DNA from: Misgurnus anguillicaudatus
Taxonomy: Eukaryota; Chordata; Actinopteri; Cypriniformes; Cobitidae
Length of the DNA: 64,000 nt
Assembly (NCBI RefSeq): GCF_027580225.2
Contig: NC_073358.2
Coordinates: forward strand, 33,072,501 to 33,136,500
Reading direction: 5' to 3'
Below are positions 1 through 15,600 of this stretch, in pieces. Each line of letters begins with the position of its first letter. The stretch's first letter is position 1. The position numbers and the translations under genes are program-made. The notes under the pieces were generated by a model. The model was not told the DNA's origin, made no database searches, and saw nothing but the letters and a program-made list of their open reading frames with translations.

Positions 1-588
1 TGTTCTCACACAACAGCATCAAGCTTCTGTCATGCTAACACATTGACCCCAGCGAATCTTATGAAAAACTTTCCATTATTTTACTCAAAATCAACGAAAA
101 TCGAGCAGGACCACAACATTTTACAGCTGATCACTGTCAAAAAAGTTCAGCGACAATGTCCCAAGGACGACAGCAGCAATGACAGTGTTCTTAATATGAC
201 AAAGTAAGTGTTTTGATTAATGCTATTAATATTTATTGTATATCAGTGTATACCACTAGTCAACTAAATGAATATAACAAGGCAAAGATGAATGCACATT
301 TATATATCGATTTAATAGATTTATAGCATTTTGGAAAAAAAAACTTGTAATGGATTTATTGCATTTTGCCGAAAAAATAATCAGTTTTTATAATAAATCT
401 TTGAAAATCAAGTTATGGATTTGAATTTTTATTGTTATTATAACCTAAAGATGCTATGCGAAAGTTTGTAACAGAAAATAGTGGTTTTCATCTTGTCACT
501 TTCTTGGTATAGAAAACACGTTTATACCCAAATTAGTCTAAATGGATTTATTGCGGTTTGGAACCAAACTCTTCATATACATATACAT
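1..588 (+). mobile_element. Right part of an unclassified terminal-inverted-repeat element, copy 1
   Basis: This stretch matches 20518-21078 in the same orientation. It ends in the same terminus (gaaccaaactcttcatatac) and has the same subterminal words (ggatttattgcattttg). The left end lies outside the window. It sits in a zzef1 intron. Confidence 0.75.
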
Positions 589-624
589 ATATAAGGGCAT
601 AAGATGAAGACCCTTGGTCATTAC

Positions 625-3600
625 CTGCTCTCACTGATGACCATGTCCTTCATAAAGTTGAGGATGTGTTTGACAATAGGGAAGCGCTCTTTAACTGGCA
701 GTGTCATGCGAGGCTCTTCCATAGATCGCAAGGAAAGAAGCCTTAGGCGTCCACGACTGAAAGGTGCTTTACGTGGGAAGACTGACGGAGACGTTGGCTC
801 CCCTGTTTGAGACTGAAGGCTTTCTGATGAGCCTGTTGCCCCCATGCTGGAAGCCCCGGCATCTCGTGATGCAGAAAACCCCTGGACCTGTGCAAGCTGA
901 ACTGTCCCCGTAGGCGTTACTGCTCCTGTGCGTTCAGGGATCTGGGAGATGGAGGGGGAGATACTGTGCTGGAAGTCTCCCTCTGATATGGAAACTGATC
1001 GTAGAAGAGGACCAGCACAAGCGCCCTCTTCTGTTCTGGAGGGTTCTTGGTCAGGAAGAGAGTTTCCACAATTTGGGCTGAATCTAAAGAGGAACAAACT
1101 TCGACTGATGCAAATCTCAGCTGTTAAAGAGAGAGAAAGAGATCATTATAATCTGAACCCGTTTTTATTTTTTTAAGCAGTGTTGTTGTGATACAAACAC
1201 AAAACTTACCAAGAGACTCCATCGTAACCTCATTCTGTCCTTCCTCTTTTTCCTCTGGTTCATTCATTTTACCCACAAGGTAGCGCTGTTTCATCTCCAA
1301 CTGCCAAATACATGTATATTTTGAAGAAATGTGTATTAAAATTTTATTTAATCTTATTTGTAAAGCACAAATCACAAACCAGACCCACCATCCAAGTTCG
1401 AATGCTATCTGCGAGGGAGTAAACCTGCATGACGTCCTCACTGAGGCTGGTCTGACCATTTTTACAAACTAATACATGGGAGAGAGGAAAATGAAATAAG
1501 TTAATGGGGACAATTCCCATGTTCACACATTGTACTAAAAAGGTGTATTTGCCAACAGTAGCAGCTTGAATACTGCATGAATGAATAATAATAATGCCTG
1601 CACCCATAGTCCCACTGTCTACTGCAAATACTGTATAACAGATGGTGCACTGTGGTTGACATCAACAGGGATACAAAACACAATACACAAGCATTTGAAC
1701 CACAACTGCATATGCTTCAGAGGGTGATGGCAATGTTTTTTAACATGTTGTTGTGCTCATGCATAAATACGCTCTTAGCTTATTCACTAATCTCCATGAA
1801 ACTGTATGGGACGTTTTCCCAGACAGGGTTTAGATAAATCCAGGGCTTTAGTTATATTAAGACATTTAAGTAGTATTTACAAAAAAACAATACTGCCCCT
1901 ATGAGTATTATCTAATTACCAAAGTTCTTAAGACTATTGTGAAGTGCAGGTGTGTGATACACCATGGCCGCCCAGGTGGCATTCACAGCCTGATCCACTT
2001 TTGGTCCTGCAGCAATCTCGTTTCTGATTGGCTGTTTCTTGCAGGTCATCATAAGGGCTCTCATGACCTCCGTCCTGTCATCGGATGGATTCTGGGAGGG
2101 ATCCCAACGGGCGAACTCCATCAAGAACTCCACCAATTCATCTCCTGAAGGGGATGACGCTTCCTGTAGACCAAATTTTACAAAAGGCATAAATGTAATT
2201 AGATTAAGACACTACAGCTGGTTTTTGGACAAAACTTGCACATTTTAATACTGTCACCTGGCCGGTGTCAGCGCTAGCCGTTGGTTTGTCCTCTGGAAAC
2301 TGACTGAGTCCATGTCTAAAGAGAGGCTTCCATAGGGGAGAAGACAGCACATGGTTCATCAAGCCTGCAGGCAACTCCTTCACACCGCGGATCTCTATAT
2401 TAGGCAGGAAGGCGGAATTAATATTGTAAGTTTGTGTTTTGCCACACTTTTCCCACAAGTGAGACCTAAGATGATGCCTAAACTAGGTAAAGATGGTAAC
2501 AGGGCTCCAGACTGCCACCAAAATTTGAGTGTGCCACTGAATTTTACATCCAGTAGCACATGTGCGACTAGTAAATTTGACCTTTTTTTGTGATGTGACA
2601 CTGAATTTGAATTTGAAACAGCACATTGTACTTTCTGCATGTATCATTAAAGTATTTATTAGTAATACAGTGGAAAATAGTAGAAATTTGAATATTTGGT
2701 TAGCATGTTGATTTACAGTGTGTGCCCCTAAATTTTCTGGTTGCGCCCCTAACATTTTCAGTTGGGGGCCACTGCGCTCCTAGTAAAAAAAGTTAGTCTG
2801 GAGCCCTGGCTAGGACAAAAAACATTACGGTGCAATGACCTGCCTGTTTCTCAGCAAACAATGCAAAAATAATTCTTCTTTTTGGGGAACATGTCACACA
2901 GGTATGAGTAATGTGTGTGCGCTCTCACCATAAGGTGATTTCAAAGCCAGGGTGCGGGAGGCCAGACGACCCATCAGTCTGGAAACAAGCAGCTGAAGGT
3001 CAGAGGTCCAAGACACGGTGATGTCCGGCAGACCGTACGCTGTCACGGTAAACTTGTAACCCCACTCGTTGTTACTGCTGTCTGAGTGAAACAAAAACTG
3101 CAGCTGGGGACCCGCTTTAAACGTCACTTTCTGTAAAAAACACACTTTATTATATTTTTATAAACACATTATTGCTATTACATGTGTTACTACACGCATT
3201 AAATGTGATGATCACATTATAGTCATTATTTTTGTATGTTATGAACACACGCAATTAATTACATTTATTGAAAATTATTACGATCAGCATTTATATTATT
3301 TTGTTTAGTTTCTAAATTAATATGTAAAAAATATTAATAAAATATCAAAAATGCGAACCTAGATATCTAAGGAAAGTTTAGGAGCATCAACGTTTTTAAA
3401 TTTCAATAATTGATTTAAATCTTAAGCAATATTAAAGAAATCAATGTTACATTTACAGATAATGCTCATTATGTAGGATGATTTCATGTAAAAAGAGTAA
3501 ATCACAAAAAATGACTTTAGCTGGTCACAAATAATCATGATATAATAAAATACTGACAACTTTAATTTAAAGGAACAGTATGTAAGAAATTTATATCAAT

Positions 3601-6600
3601 TAATCATAAAATGGATCTGATATGTCACTAGGCATTAAGAAATCATTTTCATTTCAAATACATTTATCACTGACAACAGTGGTCTGGCCAGGATATTGTC
3701 ATTTAAAAAGTGGAGTTGCAGCCCTCAACTGATGTTTATGTTGTCATTTTGTGTATTGGCTACCAGTTGTGTGATTGCAGTACCAGTTTTGGCCACAAGT
3801 TTTGTGATTGCAGTACCAGTTTTGGCCACAATCCTACATACTGTTCCTTTAAACCAGAGAAATCAGAAATTAGTTACAAAAAAATCTAAATTTTTATAAA
3901 AAGTTTTTTGCACCTTTGGCCATTTCTCTGTGCCAACCTTCATGTCGTATCTTACTTTCCCTCCTCTAGCATCAGTGAACTCCAGATAGTCATATCTACA
4001 AGAAAAACACAACCAATCAACCCATATGCATGATACTGAAGATTAACAGGCTATTTTATTTCAGTCTCAGGCCACATGACAGTTTCTGAAAGAGGAAAGT
4101 TATGGTGCTTTTCCATTGCATAGTACCCCACGGGTCAGGTCGTGTCAGCTCAACTTACTTTGGCTTGGTTAGCTTTTCCACTAAGTTTAGTATCACTTCA
4201 GAGTGGGAGGTATTATTATATTTTGTAACATCATGCAAAACGTGGATGTGAGCATCGTTGGAATGCAATGTTTTCCATACATTCATTTATTTCTCAGTCC
4301 ACCAAAAAATAAAAATTGACCACCACAAATAGATGTTTGCACATCGCGTTTATCACTACCTCTGTGTCACATTTTCTGTACAAACACCCGTGGCGTCAGT
4401 CAACCTGCTCTGCGAAGTTGCAAAAATGCTGTGCATACGTGCACATCACGGTCTCACGGATGGAAAGGAAAACTGCAAGGAAAACACTGGTGTGGTGTTC
4501 CTGATTCTCAGTCTGTGGATGTTTTTCACCGCTTTAAGGGAGTTTGGGAGCAGGTTTGCTCGAGACAGTGCAAGCACAAAGGCAAAGCTAATCTTGCATT
4601 TAGCATAGATGCTGGTAGTGACGATTCTCTCAGACCAATCAGTGATTATACAGTGTATTCACGTCACGCTTTAGTATCAACTCAGCTCGCTTGGAACCCC
4701 AACCGAGGTGGTACAATAAAAAAGTATTGAGTACTACGTACTGTACCCAGTGAAAAAGCAAGCTGACCCGACCCAACCCGTCGGGGTACCATGCAAAGGA
4801 AAAGCGCCATTAGTGTCCTGAAATTGCCAGAGAGTGTGCCATTTGAGAGAACCAGCCCTTCACACCTTTTCTCTGTTTCACAGCGATCATCAAACTCCAC
4901 CTCGAAGGAAGTGGCTCCGGGACAGACGAAGACGGTGGTCTCATGTCTGCTGTTCTCATAGTTATGAGGGGACTCCATGTGCCACGTCCTCAATATTACA
5001 GGCTGTTGAGACTGCTGACAGCCCTCCATATCAACCTACAGTACAAACACACAACAAAACAACTCATTATTCTTTCATTCAGTTCAAACAAAGTTTCAAA
5101 CTTATTTACTTGAAGTACCCCCTTAGATTTTAAAGGAATAGTCCATTTTCTTAAAAGAAAAATCCAGATAATTCACTCACCACCACGTCATCCAAAATGT
5201 TGATGTCTTTCTTTGTTCAGTCGAGAAGAAATTATGTTTTTTGAGGAAAACATTGCAGGATTTTTCTCATTTTAATGGACTTTAATAGACACCAACAATT
5301 AACACTTAACTCAACACGTAACAGTTTTTTTCAACGGAGTTTCAAAGGACTATAAACAATCCCAAACGAGGCATAATGGTCTTATCTAGCCAAACGATTG
5401 TCATTTTTGAAAAGAAAAATAACAAATAGACACTTTTAAAGCACAACTTCTCGTCTAGATCCGGTCGTGATGCGCCAGCGTGACCTCAAGCAATACGTCA
5501 TGACGTCAAGAGGTCACAGAAGACGAACGCAAAACTCCGCCCCAGTGTTTATAAGTGCGTTAAAAAGAGAACCGTTCCTACGTTGTTGTATGTCAACTGA
5601 TACTAATTAATGTCTTTGTGTCAGTATATTGTTTACAATGGTCCGCAAATGTGACCTCCCTACGTCACTACGCATTTACGTTAGGTCGCGCTGGACCGGA
5701 TCTAGACGAGAAGTTGTGCTTTAAAAGTGCACATTTGTTATTTTTCTTGTCAAAAATGACAATCGTTTTGCTGGATGGGACCCTTGTGCCTCGTTTGGGA
5801 TTGTTTATAGTCCTTTGAAACTCCGTTGAAAAAAACTGTTAAGTGTTGAGTTAAGTATTAATTGTTGGTGTCTATTAAAGTCCATTAAAATGAGAAAAAT
5901 CCTGCAATGTTTTCCTCAAAAAACATAATTTCTTCTCGACTGAACAAAGAAAGACATCAACATTTTGGATGACATGGTGGTGAGTAAATTATTTTTCTTT
6001 TAAGAAAATGGAATATTCCTTTAATATTTAAATAATTTGCATATTTAACTTTACTTATTTTTATTTGATTTTTTAAACTTTACTTCTTTTAATTTCATTC
6101 AATTTTTCAGTATTATTTTACAAAGTTGTTATTATCATTAACTTTATCGGGTAATGTTTAATAAAAAAAAAAAAAATTAAATAAATACAATTAATAAAAT
6201 AAATTAAAATAAATACTTAAATATATCTTTTGTTAATAAAAAGCTACTTTGTTAGTAAGTTTTTTATTTATATTTTTAATTTTAAAATAATTTAGTTGCA
6301 TCTTATTGTTTAATTGTATTTCATCAACTTGTGAACCACCTGCAAAATTCTAGCCCAGTTTGGGAAACTCTGAGAGATTAGTTAGAGAATAGCTAGATTA
6401 TCTTACTTCTTAAAATGCATTACTACTGCAAAATCATGGGTTTGTTGTCCAGGAAACACACATACTGATAAATGTATATCTTGTAATCACTTTGGAAAAA
6501 AACATCTGCCAACACACACATGCACGCACACACAATGTACTGACCTTAGAGAATATGTCCTCCTTGTCATTGGACAGTTTCTTCAGTAGATCTGCCAGAG

Positions 6601-9600
6601 GGTGAAACCTCTTTAGCAGCACACAATGAGGAATATCCAGAGCACACAGCTCCAGCAGAAAGATTGTCTGCAATAGGACAACATGGACAAACTGAGTCAA
6701 AAAAAAAACACCTCAAAGATCAAATGTGCTTTTTCTCTATGTGGTGAAATATTTCTACCACAGCATAAAGATACAGTTTGTAAGATAGAGGACTCGCTAC
6801 CAGCTGTCTGGTTGCCATGGCGATGATAGATCCACTGAGTTTCTCCATGATATCAGCTCCAGAGAAGCGCTTAATAAGAGAGCCCAGTAAGTCTCTTGTA
6901 CCTGCCAGGAACTGCTCCACATCTGCAAGCCAAAAGAAACAGCACAGATTTATTCAAAATATGACAATAATACTTCATGTTTATTCTTACTTCAATAAAC
7001 TGTTACTGTATAGCTCAGTGGTAGAGCATTGCATTAGTAACGCAAGAGATAATGGGTTCGAACCCAGGGAACACACATTTGTATACCTTGTAATGCACTG
7101 TAAGTCACTTTAGATAAAAGCGTCTCCCAAATGCATAAATGTAAATGTAATATAAACATCTCACTGCCTGTTTCAGAGTCAACATAACTGTATATAGACG
7201 CTTTCATCAGACACATACGCGTTGTCTGGATGAAATTTAATTTCTGGTCTCTGTTCGTTTAATGATCTGGCTAGTGGCTAAACTGAACTTTGAACAAATA
7301 CCATGTCATAATAAAAATGTTTTGGTTTGCTAAAAACGAGGGGAGACGGCAATCACGGATCACCGCTATATGATTTTTTATGTTGTTACTGCTGAAACCA
7401 TCATTATTAATATATAATTGCATAATAAAAGTCCACCTGTAGCCAATACATTTTCCCTCAAAACTCATCTTTAAGCATCAAAACAGCATATTTAAAATGT
7501 TTCCTGTGACAGTAATTTCTTCATGCTTTAAAATAGCTTGAATGTAACTCTACTACAACCTTGCCTTATTTAGCATCTACCAATATGCGAACTAGCCCCT
7601 GCCTCTACTCAATCGCACCAGCATGGACCATATATATGAACGTGCAATTAGTCCCTGCCTTCACCTAATCATACTAGCTCAGACCATAGATATATATGTA
7701 CATAGATGCTGCATCCGACAGTAGTTGCTAAGTCTGGTTTCACAACGCATACGTGAGATGTGCGTTTGCATCACTATTTTTTGCACCGATGTTAACAGGT
7801 TAGAGCATTTACACTGCACATGTGAGCAGCGCATGTTCACGCCACAGAAGTAAAGCTTAAGTAGCAGTGCTGCGATCGTTTCAACGTCAAGATTGATGTG
7901 ACTGATTTGTTTGTGATGTAGGAAACCGAGTCGATGTCAAACCGCAGTTTTAAAGTCTGTCTTTGAAAAATTTTCCCAAACATAATAAAAAATGAAGGTA
8001 AAAAAATACAAAATGCAATAGTGCTAATGTTAAACTTGCACATGATTTGTCTTAAAGGATTAGTCTATTTTCTTAAAATAAAAATCTAGATAATTTACTC
8101 ACCACCATGTCATCCAAAATGATGATGTCTTTCTAAGTTCAGTCGAGAAGAAATTATGTTTCCTGAGGGAAACACTCCAGGACCTTTCCCATTTTAATGG
8201 ACTTCAATGGACCCCAACACCTAACACAACACTTAACAATTTTAATACAGTTCAAAATTGCAGCTTCAAAGGACCCCAAACGATCCCAAACGAGGCATAA
8301 GGGTCTTATCTATAGCAAAACGTCATTTTTGGGAGGAAAAATAAAAAAATGCACTTTTAAACCACAACTTCTCTTCTTTCTCCGGCTGTGTGACGCACCA
8401 GCACGACCACACGTAATTGCGTAATGACGTCGAAAGGTCACGTGTTACATATATGAAAAGCACATTTGCGGACTCTTTTAAACAATAAACTGACACAAAG
8501 ACATTAATAAGTATAATTCGACATACAACAACGTCAGAACGGTCCTCTTTCTCCACACTTGTAAACACTGGGGCGTAGTTTCACATATGTCATCCATGAC
8601 CTCTTGACGTGATGATGTATTACGTAAGGTCGCGCTGGTGCGTCACACAACGGGAGGAAGACGAGAATTTGTAGTTTAAAAGTGCATATTTTTATTTTTC
8701 TTTCCAAAAAATGACAATCGTTTCGCTAGATAAGACCCTTATGCCTCGTTTGAGATCATTTAGAGTCCTTTGAAACTGCAAATTTAAACTGCATTTAAAC
8801 TGTTAAGTGTTGGGGTTCATTAAAGTCCATTAAAATGAGAAAAATCCTGGAATGTTTTCCTCAAAAACCATAATTTCTTCTCGACTGAACAACGAAAGAC
8901 ATCAACATTTTGGATGACATGGTGGTGAGTAAATTACCTGAATTTTCTTTTTAAAAAAAGGACTAATCCTTAAAAGCATATAAAAAAACCCACCCAGATG
9001 TAAACAACAATAAAAACTAGATTTTTCTGTGGGACTTTAAGGATATTAAAACAAACATGATGGATTGAAACCATGACAGAAGGTTTTACCTCAGTCCAGA
9101 ATGTGGATAATGATAATTTATAAAGATTATTGTAATCTTAAAACCATCAAAATTAATTTATTTACTAGCCAGTGGCCAATATCAGACATTATAGTTGCCA
9201 TGCTGTAAATTTGTCATATACAAATATCTGTCATACGAGAGATTTACTTGCATTGCAGAGAATAGCTAAAAGTGTGTTACTCCATTTATGCATTTTGCAG
9301 TTGCTTCCTTCCTTGCAGTACATTCAAGAAATTGTATCCGTATACGTGTTCCTGGGGATCAAACCCATGAAAATTGCGGTGCTAATGCAATGTTCTTCCT
9401 ACTAGAATACTTAATAGAGGAATTTTCTAAATAACTGTAGAAAGGAAGTTTTCTTTCATCATAGCAATTGCACAACTATTTAAAACACCGTGAAAGGATT
9501 AATCCAAACAAGTCTGGAAAAACAATAGAAGCATGCTTACATTTGAGCAGGACTTCCCGGGCCAGTTCGATAGAGGTGTTTGATCCTCCTTTGATCTGTA

Positions 9601-12600
9601 AGAAGCACCAGGACAGCAGACTGCCCTGGAGAGCCCAGAAGAGCGACAGCAAGACTCTCCAAATGGACCCTCTGCTGGACCCCAACATCAACACTTCACA
9701 CTAAAATACAGATGAACATAAAAAAATGACTCTTTACAAAGCTCCTGTAGACCAAAAAGAGCAGCTGTTGCTATATATGTCAAATTACAAATTGTGATAA
9801 GCTACATTACAATACCAAGTGTCAGTTAACAGATGTTTAAAAGTGTAAACATCTATTCTAAAGCGTGTGCTGAGTGTCCACAAGGGGGTTTGTGTGAAAG
9901 GAATATGTGACTAAATGAGGTTGGCAGCTGTCAGCACTAGTAAACATACCTCTCTACTGGCCACTATGAGCATAGTGTCCATGACGGTCAGGATGGGTGA
10001 GACATCAAAGTCAGCAGGGGCTCCTTTAGGGGGCAGCAAAAGGAGACCTTTTGGGTCTTGATCGCTGAAAACAGAATGAGTGGCAATGTGTAGGAGCAGG
10101 AAGTAAGCTATAGATTTGTATATGATAGAGGGAGAATGAGTTTGATACCTGAAGTAATTGCAGAGTGACTCGAACGTAAGTCTCACAGACTCGGGTTGAT
10201 TTTCCTCCGTTATGTTTTTCTAGTAAAAAACAAGAATAGTGAATTATATTAAAATGTGTGGTGTGTCATTTCTGTGTCGCTAGCAGCACCGAATTACCAT
10301 TTATTGAATTAAGCCGCCTGACTGGGCTGGACATAACAACATTGGCTCCACCTATGGCGTGGCGAGGACACACATTCTTACCATCATATGAAAGAGTTTG
10401 TCTCTCCTGCACTGCTTGTTAGGATAGAAGATAGCAGCTCCATTGAGAATGGCTTTTACAGTTTCTTTCCTCAAAGCTTTCTCCACCGCAGTCTCTCCTT
10501 CAGGCCCATCCACCACTGCAAAGCACATAAACTACTGTTACTCTCTCAAACCACCACCACCATCACCACAAAAAGCATTTTAGATCAACTCTGCAGTCAT
10601 GACCACAACGGCGCTCCAGAAACGTGACCGCACTTCCCTCTACACAGCAGCATATATGATCAGGTTGCCACAGTCAGAAACGCAGAAAGCACATTTGGTT
10701 ATCTCACCTTGACACAAGTGCTCGTAAAGCTCCCCGACAGCTTCGGCAGGGCTCACGTCTGTGCTGGCTGAGGGTGAGGCAGATGCTGTTGTATCTGACA
10801 GCTGAGGCTCAGTCAGGTTGGGCATCATTGGGAAGCAGTTCTGAAACAGCTGAAGAAGAAGAACCCGAGTCTTCACCGCTTCCTCTCCCTCACTGAGCAT
10901 CGCACACATAGCCAGAAGACACAAAACAGAAGAAAATGTGATTTCATAGCATTCATTCATTTTCAATGGCCAGTTTGGTCATGCAAAGAAGTTAGACAAC
11001 AACAACCGAATGTATTTACGTGACCTGGACCATAATAAGGTCAACGTTTTTTAATTTGATCACCCGAAAGTTGAATAAACAAGCTTTCCACTGATATAGG
11101 ACAATAAAATCTGGAATCTGAGGGTGCAAAAAATATAAATATATTTAAAAAATCGGATTTCAAGTTGTCCAAATAAAAATAAATTTTTATATATTTACAG
11201 CAGGAAATTTACAAAATATCTTCATGAAACATGATCTTTACATAAAATCTGAAAGATTTTTGGCATAGAAGAAAAATCGGTAACACTTTATTATAATGTT
11301 CATTAGTTAACTACATTAGTTAACATGAACTAATGATGAACTGCACTTGTGCAGCATTTATTAATCTTTATTAATGTTCATTTCAACAATTACTAATACT
11401 TTATTAAAATTTGGTTAACGTTAGTTAATGCACCGTGAACAACATGAACAAACAATGAACAGCTTTATTTCTATTAACTAACATTAACAAAGATAAATAA
11501 ATACTGTAACAAATGTATTGCTCATGGTTTGTTCATGTTAGTTAATACATTAACTAATGTAACTAATGAACATTATAATAAAGTGTTACCGAAAAATCAA
11601 TAATGTTGACCCATACAATGTATTGTTGACTATTGTTACAAATATACACGTGCAACTTAAAGGGACACTCAACTTCAAAAAAAAAAAATGCTCATTTTCC
11701 AGCGCCTCTAGAGTTAAACATTTGATTTTTACCGTTTTGGAATCCATTCAGCTGATCTCCGGGTCTGGCGGTACCACTTTTAGCATAGCTTAGCATAATC
11801 CATTGAATCTGATTAGACCATTAGCACTGCACTAAAAAATAACCAAAGAGTTTAGAAACTTAGCAGATATGGCAAGGAACTATACTCTCATTCTGTCGTA
11901 ATAATCAAGGACTGGGCCCGAAAATAGTCCCCTGCTATTAAAAGTAACCAAGGGGACTATTTTCAGGCAGTGCGTAATATCACTACCTATCAAGTCCTTG
12001 ATTATTACGCCAGAATGAGAGTATAGTTCCTAGCCATATCGCCTAGAAAATCGCAACTTTTAATTTTCCGTCGGTCTTAGTACACAATGTAACTAATATT
12101 GAAACTCTTTGGTTATTTTTTAGCATGATGCTAATGGTCTAATCAGATTCAATGGATTATGCTAAGCTATGCTAAAAGTGGTACCGCCAGACCCGGAGAT
12201 CGGCTGAATGGATTCCAAAACGGTAAAAATCAAAGTTTAAAACTCTAGGGGAGCTGGAAAATTAGCATATTTTTTAAAAAAAGTGGAGTGTCCCTTTAAG
12301 GGTCCAGGGTCACATATAGAAGTCTTAAAGCTACAGTAATAATGAATTCAATACAGTAATTTAATTCAGAGAGGTTAGGAGGTATAGTAAGTAAACTATG
12401 TTTGTGGTGCAAGAAACCTTTTTTAATAATAGCAGACTTTAGGGAAATGTGCACAAAACTTGACTGATAAATTTTACAGTAGTACTCACACAGATCTGAG
12501 TTTGTTGTAAAAATCCCAGAACAGGAGCAGGTTGAGGTCACTGAAGTCCAGCAGGGATTTCTGCTTGGACAAAGACGATTCCTGTATTAAAGGCTTAGTG

Positions 12601-15600
12601 TTTATATATAAAGCAGCATGTTGTGCCACACAGGTCAAGAATTTCAACTATAAGTGTAGGCAAACATTTACAGTAACTCAGGAAACTGGAAATCATAAAT
12701 TTGCAAAGTTGTGTTCAACAAATCAGGGTCTTGGTGGATGTACCATGTCTCTGGTGAGCTGCTGGATGAAAAAAAGGGTTCTCTTCATGAGTGTGAGACC
12801 CGTGATCAGGCCTGATGCGTTTTCCTCACTCTGAGCGCTCAGATCCTCGACGTCCTCCAGTCGCTCAGAGTCTGGACACAAATAGCCACTGAAGCTCATC
12901 TGTTGAACTCCCAATCGCTCTGCTGTGTCCTGTCTAGCACACAGGAACTTCACCATCAGGAACTACACACAGACAAAGAGAGAGAATTAGCGACAGATTG
13001 TCTATTAACTATAGACAGTTTTAACAGGCACACGCGTGTTGCTGTGGTTACGCGCATGGACTGAAGTTAATTTCAGGTCTGTGGTTGTTTCTTGGTCTGG
13101 TTAGTTACTAAATAAATACCTTGACGAAAACAAAAATTTTCCAAAAGACGAGGGGAGACCGAGTATGGGTCACTGCTGTGCAAAGGAAGTTTGGCACTTT
13201 GGCAGCCAGGCAAAAATTTAAGTATCTGTAACTAACATTGTATTAATTTTACACAGTAATGTTAGCTCAGTGTATTGGTTGATACACTTTAGCTATGATT
13301 TGAACTAAGATTATTTACTGATTATTTATTTTGCTTGTCTACTCTAGGAGGACTCTGTTGTTATTGATCTGATCCACCAGATCAGTGGCATACGTATTTA
13401 CTGCATATAATCAAGTGAAAGAGAGAAATGTAGATATAGAATCAAAGAAATCATACTTTTGATACTCGACATTGCTGTAGCTTGATCTCCACATCATTCC
13501 AGTCCTCCTCCAGCTCAAACCAACCAATCGGATCATCTTCACTCGTCTCCGATATCCTTGTGCTGGAGTGTGTGGGTTACAGCGAAAGGTTAACTGACTT
13601 GCAATCACTTTCAGTGAACTTGTCTTGTACATTATAAATGAGCTAAATACTAAAAATCAACTACAGGTCCAACATGTATTTGCTTCAATAATTCAAATCT
13701 GACATACTTGTCTTGGACAAATTCTTTGTAGTCTTTGTAGTCCCAGCTGTCATACTTTTTGAATCTTTTGAAGTGTTTATCAGCATCAAAGGCCTCATTG
13801 TCATTGTAAGCAAACACCAGTCCGCATTTAGCACCGATCGCTCCTTTACGCACCTGAGGTGAAGAAATGCAGAGCTTAACATGAAGCATACTCATAATTT
13901 ATTTACTTAGTTTGATCTCCAAAAGCTTAGGTTTGCTTTACTTCTTGACGTGACTTACTTTCATCTTGATCTGTGTGACCTGAAAGCAGCTCTGGTTTTC
14001 GGTGGACAAAATCACACTGGCTTTCCTCTTTCCGTTCTCTGTCAGGAAACCTGCAAGCCCAAACGGATGTCCCAAATAAGTGTCCACTTCTGTTTATTAA
14101 AAGGAAACACCACCGTTTTTCAATATTTTACTATGTTCTTACCTCATGTTTTTTCAATGCATGCACTTTTAATCTTTGTACAGCGCGTCATGAATGTATT
14201 AGCATTTAGCCTAGCCCCATTCATTCCTATGGCTCCAAACAGGGATGAATTTAGAAGCCACCAAACACTTCCATGTTTTCTCTATTTAAAGACTGTTACA
14301 TGAGTAGTTACACGGGTAAGTATGGTGGCACAAAATAAAACTTTGGTTTGGAGCCATAGAAATGAATGAGGCTAGGCTAAATGCTAACACATTCACGCAG
14401 CGCTGTACAAAGATTAAAAGTGCACGCATTGAAAAAAAATAGGTATGTATTAATAAATCTAAGTTAAGGTACGAACATAAAATATTGAAAAACGGTGACG
14501 TTTTCCTTTAAAGGCCAAATTTACTAAATCGGGCAAATTAGCGCGAGAGCACAATTCCAAAAAAGCGCAGATGGGAGTGGTAATATCTGCAGGTTATTTT
14601 CTAAAAAGCCGCAAATTAAAAAAAACAAAGGCGCAACAGCTGATTTCCATGATGACCAACGCAATCTACTTAGAGCAGCGCAAATTAGTTCATGGTCTCA
14701 AATAAACAGAGCTGATAAGGAGCACTTGAATTCAGCACCACGGACATCGCAGCGGACAATTTGGGATGTGTAATCCCAGCTAACGAAGCCATAGTACACT
14801 GAAAAGAACTGGAGGACAAAAAGATGAAGGTTTACAAGAAGTTTTAAAACACCTACTCTTATTTCATCCAGCAAAAAAAAATAATAATAATAACATGGCT
14901 TGTAGGGGTGGCACGGTTCATGAAAAAAATTCGAACCGTTCGGTTCGCTTGTCTCGGTTCGGAGCGTGTGTGCGTTGCACGGTTCGACGGTTCATGACAT
15001 GCGCAATGTATGTAGCTTCGTGCCCTGTATGTGACCTCAGATAGCGTGTTTCCCTTTCGTGAATTGCGCGAAAGAAGAGGTGACTGATGTGGAGAGTGAG
15101 TGCTGCAGGTCATGTTACGTGTAGAAATGGCAAGTGGGAAGAAAGTCTGCCCGGAGTTGGAGGACGCGCCAGCGTCGTATAAGTTTGGTGTGTGGAAACA
15201 TTTTTTATTTCATGTTACCTATGATGACAGCAGAAATAAAACAATAGATAGAACTGCAGTCTATGGGTTGAATGTGTTCGAACAGCCACACGCGACAGCC
15301 TTCTATCTAATCTGAGGTACTGAACACAATTGTTTTACGTCTTTTCTGACTTCTGCCGCAAACACACGGTGAATAGCGCTATTTTTAGCCTTTCATTGAT
15401 AAAACGAAAGCGGCTGATTTCCGCGTAGTTTCATTTTGCTAGCGTGTGAAAGTTGCGCGAACTTATTTCATAAATTGCCCCTCAAAGTAATCAGGACAGA
15501 AGTGGACAAAAGTGACGGATTTTTAATATTACAGGTGTAAACGTTATGTTTCTCTTTCGTCCACATATACTCTCTGCAGTATTTAACGCTTCCTCGCCAA

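Larger units (their letters stand above)
2929..5035 (-). other. zzef1: zzef1 exons 22-24: CUB-like beta-sandwich region
   Basis: Exons 4866-5035, 3914-3995 and 2929-3130 encode a continuous segment. It contains WHMESPHNYENSRHETTVF, VEFDDRCETEKRYDYLEFTD and LQFLFHSDSSNNEWGYKF. The spacing of ESPHxY, FDxxCxTExxYDYLEF and FHSDxSNxxWGYKF resembles CUB-type or related jelly-roll modules in large E3-like proteins such as MYCBP2 and HECTD. The domain name is an inference from memory of such motifs; the exon structure is directly visible and phase-consistent. Confidence 0.7.

Noticed and set aside
7005..7085. Possible tRNA gene (A and B boxes present)
   Set aside because: The region lacks a proper acceptor stem and continues into a SINE tail, with degenerate relatives elsewhere in the window.
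13950..14303. 117-codon plus-strand open frame
   Set aside because: It covers antisense zzef1 exon 10 and a TTAA element; no domain is recognisable.
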